Below are positions 6,295 through 11,205 of a stretch of 25,314 nt of DNA, piece by piece. The DNA comes from a virus. The notes under the pieces are model-generated. The model was not told where the DNA came from. It saw nothing but the letters and a program-made list of their open reading frames with translations, and searched no databases. Positions within the stretch are counted from its first letter, which is position 1. Every line of letters starts with the position of its first letter. The stretch covers positions 1 through 25,314 of IMG/VR virus record IMGVR_UViG_3300022745_000135. One strand, 5' to 3'. The position numbers and the translations under genes are program-made.

Positions 6295-7104
6295 TTGAGT
6301 GAATATCAACCAACCCAATTCGGTTTGTATGCTGGAATCGGAGGCTTTGAACTTGCCTTCCATGCTGAAGGATTCCGCTGTGTCGGAATGTCCGAATACG
6401 AGCCGCACGCCGCCCACGTCAGCGGGCACTGGTTTGCCGGAACACCTAATTTTGGCGACGTGCGGGCCGGAGATTTCATCCAGCGAGTTCGCGCGACGTG
6501 CGGGCGTGTTGATGTCCTTACGGGAGGCGTGCCGTGCCAGCCTGCAAGCCTGCTTGGAAAGCGGCTGGGTGCAGCCGATGAACGCTGGTTGTGGGATCGA
6601 ACCATCGAAATCACTGACGGATTACGACCCGGCTACGCGGTCTTTGAGAACCCGCCAGCAATCCTTACGCTTGATGATGGACGAGCCGCCAACGGAATTA
6701 TTTCAAGACTGGCCGAAATCGGGTTTGATGCTTTCTGGCAAAATATACCCGCTGCCCTCACTGGTGCGGGACATCTGCGCGAACGACTTTTCATCATCGC
6801 TACCAACGCCGATTGCTCGGGATTACAAAGACACACCGGGATGCACGCCGAATCGCATCCGCAGGGAGCGCAGCGAGAAAGCGCAGGAGGACACCTTGCC
6901 ACGCCGGATTTACGAGGCCGAACAGAACGCACCCAAGGGGGGGGGTATTGGTGGCAAGAAACAAACACCGGAGTTCCGGTCTTGGCTGATGGGCTTTCCG
7001 GCAAACTGGTTGAAGCCGCTTGCCGACTTACCGGAAATGCAGTTGTCCCGCAAGTCGTCCAGCCGATTGCCCGCGCCATCTACAACCACATGACTCATGG
7101 GTGA
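6295..7104 (+). CDS. DNA cytosine-C5 methyltransferase (Dcm family), 269 residues
   Basis: It transfers a methyl group from S-adenosylmethionine to C5 of cytosine in DNA. Motif I is FGLYAGIGG (residues 9-17). Motif IV is GGVPCQPAS (78-85) with nucleophile C81. Motif VI is FENPPAIL (117-124), where the usual ENV is ENP. Motif VIII is HLRERLFIIA (160-169). Motif X is GNAVVPQ (247-253). TTG 6295 is chosen as start because upstream in-frame ATG 6211 would translate the previous gene's end and a border repeat. The target-recognition part between motifs VIII and X is short and contains nine consecutive Gs. The gene is overlapped almost completely by a second open frame. It is likely a phage self-methylation or anti-restriction enzyme. 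Confidence 0.88.
   Translation: MSEYQPTQFGLYAGIGGFELAFHAEGFRCVGMSEYEPHAAHVSGHWFAGTPNFGDVRAGDFIQRVRATCGRVDVLTGGVPCQPASLLGKRLGAADERWLWDRTIEITDGLRPGYAVFENPPAILTLDDGRAANGIISRLAEIGFDAFWQNIPAALTGAGHLRERLFIIATNADCSGLQRHTGMHAESHPQGAQRESAGGHLATPDLRGRTERTQGGGYWWQETNTGVPVLADGLSGKLVEAACRLTGNAVVPQVVQPIARAIYNHMTHG
6299..7093 (+). CDS. Candidate overlapping gene in the +1 frame of the methyltransferase, 264 residues
   Basis: A GTG start four bases after the methyltransferase start opens a frame that stays open to 7093. Its translation does not look random. WPKSGLMLSGKIYPLPSLV (residues 138-156), LPTPIARD (168-175) and TPEFRSWLMGFPANW (223-237), followed by LSRKSSSR, match in order a phage protein pattern I remember (WPRSGM...G.AY.LP, WPTPTA.D, NP.FVEWLMGFP.GW, SRKS). 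Back-translation shows why the first two motifs go with Dcm: the conserved LAEIGFDAFWQNIP and FIIATNAD regions give them when read one base on. So this may be a true dual-coded product, or a shadow whose database relatives are also shadows. Not resolved from sequence alone. Confidence 0.4.
   Translation: MNINQPNSVCMLESEALNLPSMLKDSAVSECPNTSRTPPTSAGTGLPEHLILATCGPEISSSEFARRAGVLMSLREACRASLQACLESGWVQPMNAGCGIEPSKSLTDYDPATRSLRTRQQSLRLMMDEPPTELFQDWPKSGLMLSGKIYPLPSLVRDICANDFSSSLPTPIARDYKDTPGCTPNRIRRERSEKAQEDTLPRRIYEAEQNAPKGGGIGGKKQTPEFRSWLMGFPANWLKPLADLPEMQLSRKSSSRLPAPSTTT
6937..6945 (+). repeat. Nine-G homopolymer tract inside the methyltransferase gene
   Basis: ACCCAA is followed by nine Gs and TATTGG. 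In the methyltransferase frame it reads TQ-GGG-YWW, in the overlapping frame PK-GGG-IGG. Loss of one G would join methyltransferase residues 1-217 to the other frame's WLMGFP tail and delete motif X. Confidence 0.9.
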
Positions 7105-7369
7105 GCTTTTCAACATTCCGGTTTGCGAATCGCCGCGGTTGAAGTGGCTGAAGAAGCACGATGTAAAAACGCAATTCCACAAGGGCGTGGCGGTGGGCGA
7201 TGAGGATGAGTTTGGGAATGAACTGTGGCCGTGGACGGCGGGCACCAGTCACGGAATTTCGCCGGATCGGGATTACGATGGCACTTGGAATCGGGGCGGA
7301 GCCACCGAGCACGAGGCGATTGTGGCGCTCGCCATCTGGCAGGGCTGGAAATTGTGGAATGAGGAATAG
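7097..7369 (+). CDS. Hypothetical protein, 90 residues
   Basis: Overlaps the methyltransferase end by 8 bases, which suggests translational coupling. It is acidic and tryptophan-rich: RLKWLKKHDVKTQFHKGVAV (residues 14-33), DEDEFGNELWPWTAGT (35-50), then ATEHEAIVALAIWQGWKLW (69-87). No catalytic motif is recognised. Sitting between the methyltransferase and a nuclease, it may belong to a DNA modification or anti-restriction unit, but that rests only on position. Confidence 0.65.
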   Translation: MGELFNIPVCESPRLKWLKKHDVKTQFHKGVAVGDEDEFGNELWPWTAGTSHGISPDRDYDGTWNRGGATEHEAIVALAIWQGWKLWNEE

Positions 7370-7401
7370 AACCGCCTGCGTCTCCGGCTCCGGCGCGGCA
7401 G

Positions 7402-7431
7402 GCTATCAACTATCAACTCTAAACCATCAAC
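7402..7431 (+). repeat. ATCAAC-type repeat
   Basis: GCTATCAACTATCAACTCTA then AACCATCAACT, before the TTG start at 7437. Confidence 0.82.
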
Positions 7432-7436
7432 TCGCC

Positions 7437-7787
7437 TTGCACTACAACACCAAACTTGTTCTCGCCAATTGGCGGCAGTTGGGGTTGCCGGCGGCGGTGC
7501 CGGAGCACGGGTTTTGCGCGGAACGGAAATGGCGGTTCGATTTCGCGTTTCCCCAACAGCGGGTGGCGGTGGAAGTGCAGGGCGGGATTTTTGGCACGGG
7601 CCGGAAATGTCGGACGTGCGGGCAACGCAAAGCGGGTCGGCACACGCGCGGCACGGCGTTGGTGGATGAATACGAAAAGTTGCGCGCGGCGGCGATGCTC
7701 GGCTGGCGGGTGCTGCCGTGTTTGCCAAAACAGATTTATACGAAGGCACTGGCGGAGGAGATACGGGCAGCGTTGGAATTTATTTAA
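7437..7787 (+). CDS. Small PD-(D/E)XK-type endonuclease, 116 residues
   Basis: The sequence KWRFDFAFPQQRVAVEVQGG (residues 31-50) is the core of a PD-(D/E)XK nuclease. D35 and E46-V-Q48 are the metal-binding D...E-x-Q set. The later LGWRVLPCLP (88-97) matches the 'AALLGWRVLRF' strand of phage and DUF559-like nucleases. GRHTRG (67-72) is the usual following loop. Just before it lies an insertion with a C-x2-C pair (KCRTCGQ, C58 and C61). TTG 7437 is the first suitable start after the repeat; longer in-frame forms would read through the preceding gene and repeat. Its place near a cytosine methyltransferase suggests host DNA degradation, a Vsr-like role or a minimal restriction pair. Confidence 0.78.
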   Translation: MHYNTKLVLANWRQLGLPAAVPEHGFCAERKWRFDFAFPQQRVAVEVQGGIFGTGRKCRTCGQRKAGRHTRGTALVDEYEKLRAAAMLGWRVLPCLPKQIYTKALAEEIRAALEFI

Positions 7788-7815
7788 CCGCAGAGAACGC
7801 AAAGAGCACAGAGAT
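7784..7815 (+). repeat. Border repeat, forward copy
   Basis: TTAACCGCAGAGAACGCAAA then GAGCACAGAGAT; provides TAA 7785-7787 of the nuclease. Confidence 0.9.
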
Positions 7816-7850
7816 TGACCGGAAACCTTTTGTGAACACGCGGGGCAGAG

Positions 7851-7885
7851 CTATCAACCATCAACTTTTAACTATCAACTGACCA
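7851..7885 (+). repeat. ATCAAC-type repeat, forward copy
   Basis: CTATCAACCATCAACTTTTA then ACTATCAACTGACCA, directly before ATG 7886. Almost the same as the unit at 4203-4245. Confidence 0.85.
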
Positions 7886-8353
7886 ATGGCATCGTTTAAC
7901 AAAATCGTTTTGCTCGGCAACCTCACGCGCGATCCCGAATTGAGATACACCCCCAAGGGCACGGCGGTGGCCAAGTTGGGGCTGGCGGTGAATCGCGTTT
8001 GGACGAACGAGGCGGGCGATAAGAAAGAGGAGGTGACGTTTGTGGATGTGGATGTGTTCGGGCGCACGGCGGAGAACGCAGGCCAATACTTGCGCAAGGG
8101 GCGTCCGGTGCTGATTGAGGGTCGGCTCAAGCTGGATCAGTGGGAGGACAAGACCACCAGGCAGAAGAAATCACGCCTCGGCGTGGTGGCGGAGATGATT
8201 CAGTTTTTGGGGAGTAGTCAGGAGTCAGGAGTCAGGAGTCAGAATCCAGAAGGGAAGGTGCAGGATGAATCGGTGCAGGCGGATGCGCCGGTTGAAAGCC
8301 AGCAAGCGCCGCCGGATGGTCCGCCGGAAAATGATGATGTGCCTTTTAATTAG
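7886..8353 (+). CDS. ssb: Single-stranded DNA-binding protein
   Basis: Classic bacterial/phage SSB of 155 residues. The OB-fold (about residues 1-110) begins MASFNKIVLLGNLTRDPELR and continues with FVDVDVFGRTAENAGQYLRK and VLIEGRLKLDQW. The acidic C-terminal tip DDVPFN is the partner-binding peptide that recruits replication and repair proteins. It protects single-stranded DNA in phage replication together with the DnaC-like loader. The linker at residues about 109-122 (SSQESGVRSQNPEG) is encoded by an inserted GGAGTCA repeat; the OB-fold and the tip remain intact, so the protein should work. Confidence 0.95.
   Translation: MASFNKIVLLGNLTRDPELRYTPKGTAVAKLGLAVNRVWTNEAGDKKEEVTFVDVDVFGRTAENAGQYLRKGRPVLIEGRLKLDQWEDKTTRQKKSRLGVVAEMIQFLGSSQESGVRSQNPEGKVQDESVQADAPVESQQAPPDGPPENDDVPFN
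8210..8251 (+). repeat. GGAGTCA-type repeat within ssb
   Basis: Four tandem-like AGTCAGG units (GTAGTCAGGAGTCAGGAGTC and onward) ending CAGAATCCAGAAG, in frame with the SSB linker. Confidence 0.85.
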
Positions 8354-8381
8354 GCGGAAGCGACACCGCCAAAAAAACACC

Positions 8382-8837
8382 ATGAAACAATGTTTTAAAT
8401 GCAAAGACACAAAGCCGTTGAGTGAGTTTTATGCTCACTCAAGAATGGCAGATGGTCATGTGAACAAATGCAAAGAATGCAACAAGATTGACGTTGTAAA
8501 AAACAGGCTAAAGAAACTCGAATACTATCACAACTATGACCGAAACCGCGCCAAACTAACACCAAGAAAAATCAGCGCCAGCAAGCGCAACTTTTGGTCA
8601 AAAATAGTTTCTCCTGATAAATACAAAGCTAGGATAAAAATTGGAAACGCCGTCCGGCGCGGCAAAATCAAGAGACTTCCGTGCGAAAATTGCGGCAATG
8701 AAAACACTGAAGCTCACCACACTGATTACTCTAAACCTTTGGAAGTTCGTTGGCTCTGCCCGAAATGTCATCATGCCGAACATAGGAAATATGATTACAA
8801 TAATTTGCCGGAAATAAAATCCAAGTTAGGTGGCTAA
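8382..8837 (+). CDS. HNH-type zinc protein, 151 residues
   Basis: The N-terminal zinc site CFKC...NKCKEC uses C4, C7, C30 and C33 in the 'F-x-C-K-x-x-K-x-x-x-x-F' style common in phage HNH proteins. The C-terminal site has CENC (C101, C104), EAHHTDYSKPLEVRWLC (110-126) and PKCHHAEH (127-134). The HH and DYSKP motif with a following C-x2-C-H matches HNH-like nuclease relatives of phages. The gene is lysine-rich and clearly more AT-rich than ssb and the following gene, so it is probably a later arrival. Its stop overlaps the GTG start of the next gene by 8 bases. It may be a homing-type or packaging-associated nuclease. Confidence 0.72.
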   Translation: MKQCFKCKDTKPLSEFYAHSRMADGHVNKCKECNKIDVVKNRLKKLEYYHNYDRNRAKLTPRKISASKRNFWSKIVSPDKYKARIKIGNAVRRGKIKRLPCENCGNENTEAHHTDYSKPLEVRWLCPKCHHAEHRKYDYNNLPEIKSKLGG

Positions 8838-9972
8838 GAACAAAAAACCGGAAGCAACTTGGTTGCGCGACATCGAGGCGATTGCTGCCGCGATGGGGTT
8901 GCGGCTTTATGATCAGCGCCCGAAACGGTTGGCGCAGTTAGCGGCGTTGCGGGCATTGACGGAAGCGGCGAGGTTTCCGGCGAAGGATAAGGCGAAGGGG
9001 TATTGGCCGCGCGAGGCGGTGGGTGCGTGGTTGGCGGAGCGGGTGGAGGTGGCGAAAGGGAAGCGGGAATTTACGGTGAAGTCAGAAATTAGAAGCCAGG
9101 AGTCAGGAGCAAAAAAAGCCAAGCTCACGGATTCGGAGGCGCAGCGGAAAGCGGTGAGTCAGGAGCCAGAATTACCCGCGCAGCCCAACGCGCCGGGGGA
9201 ATTGAATTTAGAATTGATGCCGGAAGACATTGCGGCGCAAAAAAAACGGCGGTTGGATTATTTGCAGGATATTTACCTGAATCCCGGCCAAAGACTTTCG
9301 CCGTCGGGTGGTAGTTTTTTAAGGTTGTCGGCTCGGGAGGAGGATGAATTACTGCGGGAGCGTCCGTGGTTAAAGGCACCAGAATCACAAGAAATCCAAG
9401 CGGAGAATGGCAATGAGAATATCGGGTCCAGCCTGCAATCGGTGGCCAATTGGATCCGCAACAATTTTCCCGGCACGGTCTGCAATAAGGTGGACATCAG
9501 CCGATGGTTGCACGGGGAATATCTGCCGGCGGGTTGCCGTGAGAATTTTCCGCCGCCGGACGAAGGGAATCGTTACAAGGCATCGCTCACGCGCGCGTGG
9601 GTGGAGAGATACCTGGTCAAACCCGCCACCGGCCAAAACCTGCCGATGGTGGTGGATGATCGGGCGCGCAAGGAAAAGGCGGATGCGGACGTGGCGGAGA
9701 TGGAAGCAGAGGAGTTGCGCCGCAGTCTAGATAAGAAATGGATTTTGCGCGAGCAAGCCTTGGCCACGGGCGTGGCGGTGGTGGCGCGTTTGCACAAGAT
9801 GGTGAAGGCCGAGGACGAGCGGAACCTACCCAAGTTGCGCCGCGAACGGTTGCTGGCGCTGGGCGTGGATGCCGCCGTGGTGGCGAAGTTCAGTGAATGG
9901 GATGTGGAGCAGGCCAAGGCACTGACGGATCGCCGTGAGGAGGCGATGGCGCAGGCGGGGAAAACTATTTAA
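8830..9972 (+). CDS. Terminase small subunit-like protein, 380 residues
   Basis: A GTG start inside the HNH gene end. It has three parts. Residues 10-75 form a first helical domain (WLRDIEAIAAAMGLRLYDQR...YWPREAVGAWLAERVEVAK), compatible with a DNA-binding domain. Residues 80-160 are a low-complexity linker. Residues about 195-260 (SLQSVANWIRNNFPGTVCNKVDISRWLHGEYLP) look like a second winged-helix unit. The C-terminal helices RKEKADADVAEMEAEELRR and WILREQALATGVAVVARL resemble Nu1-type small terminases, which recognise the packaging site and recruit the large subunit. The linker contains GGAGTCA repeats. The large terminase is 1.2 kb downstream, which supports but does not prove the call. Confidence 0.6.
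   Translation: MAKNKKPEATWLRDIEAIAAAMGLRLYDQRPKRLAQLAALRALTEAARFPAKDKAKGYWPREAVGAWLAERVEVAKGKREFTVKSEIRSQESGAKKAKLTDSEAQRKAVSQEPELPAQPNAPGELNLELMPEDIAAQKKRRLDYLQDIYLNPGQRLSPSGGSFLRLSAREEDELLRERPWLKAPESQEIQAENGNENIGSSLQSVANWIRNNFPGTVCNKVDISRWLHGEYLPAGCRENFPPPDEGNRYKASLTRAWVERYLVKPATGQNLPMVVDDRARKEKADADVAEMEAEELRRSLDKKWILREQALATGVAVVARLHKMVKAEDERNLPKLRRERLLALGVDAAVVAKFSEWDVEQAKALTDRREEAMAQAGKTI
9081..9110 (+). repeat. GGAGTCA-type repeat in the small-terminase candidate
   Basis: GTCAGAAATTAGAAGCCAGG then AGTCAGGAGC; read as SEIRSQESGA at residues 85-94. Confidence 0.75.
9154..9170 (+). repeat. Short GGAGTCA-type remnant
   Basis: GTGAGTCAGGAGCCAGA; read as VSQEPE at residues 109-114 of the same gene. 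Confidence 0.55.
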
Positions 9973-10000
9973 CCGCAGAGAACGCAGAGAGCACAAAGAA
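9969..10000 (+). repeat. Border repeat, forward copy
   Basis: TTAACCGCAGAGAACGCAGA then GAGCACAAAGAA; gives TAA 9970-9972 and stands four bases before ATG 10005. Confidence 0.92.
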
Positions 10001-10004
10001 TTTT

Positions 10005-10367
10005 ATGGATGAACGCGAAAAAAGAGAGTTGGACGCTTGGATTGAGATAAACATTTTTGGGCGGGACGACGTGACGATTGAGCCGCCGCAGAATGGCGAC
10101 GTTTATCGTGTTGGGTGGGATAGCGCCAAGGGTTGTGTCAGAAATTTTACGACCGAACCGGCGGCCGCGATGGTTTTGTTGCGGAAGTGCAACGAGGAGG
10201 TTTCGCGCCGCCACATTACAGAACCGCGAACGCCGTATGAAATCCGTATCGGGTTCGCAACGCAAGTGAAACAACATTGGGTTAGCTGGACGCCTTTGAT
10301 TGGCGGGCAATCAGAATCACTTGAACTCGCCATCTGCCTGTTCGCCAGAAAACTATTCACAAAATGA
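10005..10367 (+). CDS. Phage ABA-sandwich domain protein, 120 residues
   Basis: The N-terminus REKRELDAWIEINIFG and the C-terminus SLELAICLFARKLF frame a small domain with beta strands between (DVYRVGWDS, YEIRIGFATQ) and a central helix EPAAAMVLLRKCNEEV. This order matches the 'phage ABA sandwich' family: LDA-x-I...V-x-G at the start, the helix with AAAM in the middle, ELAIC near the end. Its members are common in prophages and have no proven function. The next small gene starts within its stop codon (ATGA), so the two are coupled. Confidence 0.68.
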   Translation: MDEREKRELDAWIEINIFGRDDVTIEPPQNGDVYRVGWDSAKGCVRNFTTEPAAAMVLLRKCNEEVSRRHITEPRTPYEIRIGFATQVKQHWVSWTPLIGGQSESLELAICLFARKLFTK

Positions 10368-10459
10368 ATAATCCACTGACACCATACTGGTTCTATTTGC
10401 TGGGGTGCATCTTGTTTCTTGTGGGCACGTTGATTGGGATGTGGCAGGTGGGGAAGTAG
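10364..10459 (+). CDS. Single-pass membrane micro-protein, 31 residues
   Basis: ATG 10364 overlaps the previous stop by the ATGA pattern. The product MNNPLTPYWFYLLGCILF... has one hydrophobic helix (about residues 8-26, FYLLGCILFLVGTLIGMW) and a short basic end VGK. Coupled translation and the clean membrane segment argue that it is real in spite of its size. Function unknown. Confidence 0.5.
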   Translation: MNNPLTPYWFYLLGCILFLVGTLIGMWQVGK

Positions 10460-10482
10460 GCAGTCGTCAGTTGGCAGAAATA
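10460..10482 (+). repeat. Diverged GGAGTCA/GTCAG-type remnant
   Basis: GCAGTCGTCAGTTGGCAGAA, just after the micro-protein stop; weak match to the GTCAG-rich family. Confidence 0.4.
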
Positions 10483-10488
10483 CAATCT

Positions 10489-10626
10489 ATGAGCACAATA
10501 AAAGGTAGTTGGAGCCGGGTGCAAGACACGGAGAAATTCCGCAAAGAGTCAGACCGGATTTTTAAGAAAAATTCAGCCAAGCGATATTTAACCGCAAAGA
10601 GCGCAAAGAACACAAAGAAACCATGA
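10489..10626 (+). CDS. Small basic protein with a repeat-encoded C-terminus, 45 residues
   Basis: ATG 10489 opens MSTIKGSWSRVQDTEKFRKE..., a lysine- and arginine-rich peptide. Its last third (YLTAKSAKNTKKP) is the translation of a border repeat. The stop overlaps the ATG of the next gene (ATGA at 10623). Either a genuine small protein was extended by repeat insertion or the frame is accidental. Confidence 0.35.
   Translation: MSTIKGSWSRVQDTEKFRKESDRIFKKNSAKRYLTAKSAKNTKKP
10588..10620 (+). repeat. Border repeat, forward copy (left bracket of zinc-protein copy 1)
   Basis: TTAACCGCAAAGAGCGCAAA then GAACACAAAGAAA before ATG 10623. Confidence 0.88.
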
Positions 10627-11171
10627 GTGAACTTACCGAGCGTGATTTGAATTGGTTCCGGCTGGCAAACAGCGCGGCACCAGATGGATTCTACGATTTC
10701 AAACGGCGGTTTCTCGCCCGCTTTGCCGCGCGCGATGGCTGGGATTTGCAGACGATTGAAAAATACTGTTGGACGTGCGACGGTAGCGGGGAATGCGCAA
10801 AAGGTGTTGAATGTCATTCGTGCGATGGTTCTGGCATCCATCACACCGCCGAGCATTGGCTTCAGCGGTGGAATCTCTGCGGGCAAATCTATCATGTGCC
10901 CGAATTTTGCGCTCCGCCGCATTGGCAGCGCGGGGATTCTCCGAAAAACGAAATCCACGGCCGCATCGCGCACGGCAATGTTTCTTTGTCCGCCGCCCGT
11001 CGGGCGTATCTTCGCCTGCTTCTCCGACATGAACCAATGAATTTTTATTGGGCGGTGATCAATCGGATGAAATGGCGCGGGCAGGAATTCAAAGCCAAGT
11101 GGCATTGGCGATTATTGAAGCTGCGAAACAAGATGGATTTATTTCCTGTGGTGGACGAAATCCCTTTTTGA
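10623..11171 (+). CDS. DnaJ-type zinc-finger protein, copy 1, 182 residues
   Basis: Two C-x-x-C-x-G-x-G knuckles, CWTCDGSG (C49, C52) and CHSCDGSG (C64, C67), form one DnaJ-like zinc centre. No J domain is present. The flanks are aromatic and basic: DLNWFRLANSAAPDGFYDFK before the knuckles and FYWAVINRMKWRGQEFKAKW near the C-terminus. A copy at 14059-14607 differs by about 32 bases (about 94% identity, counted by eye) but only four residues (S17G, Y48E, C58Y, R128Q). In both places it is bracketed by a forward border repeat on the left and an inverted one on the right. A role in capsid assembly or packaging is possible from position only. Confidence 0.75.
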   Translation: MSELTERDLNWFRLANSAAPDGFYDFKRRFLARFAARDGWDLQTIEKYCWTCDGSGECAKGVECHSCDGSGIHHTAEHWLQRWNLCGQIYHVPEFCAPPHWQRGDSPKNEIHGRIAHGNVSLSAARRAYLRLLLRHEPMNFYWAVINRMKWRGQEFKAKWHWRLLKLRNKMDLFPVVDEIPF

Positions 11172-11176
11172 ATTTT

Positions 11177-11203
11177 GAGCTCTTTGCGTTCTCTGCGGTT
11201 AAA
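11177..11203 (-). repeat. Border repeat, inverted copy (right bracket of zinc-protein copy 1)
   Basis: AGCTCTTTGCGTTCTCTGCG then GTTAA, ending just before ATG 11206 of the large terminase. Confidence 0.88.
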
Positions 11204-11205
11204 TC

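Noticed and set aside
8353-8370. Small GGCGG/CCGCC hairpin after ssb as a terminator
   Set aside because: The stem is only five pairs and is followed by A residues, not T, on the coding strand.
525-10620. CRISPR-like array of the roughly 30-base border repeats
   Set aside because: Spacing varies from 20 bases to over 2 kb, orientation changes, the intervals contain genes, and no Cas gene is present.
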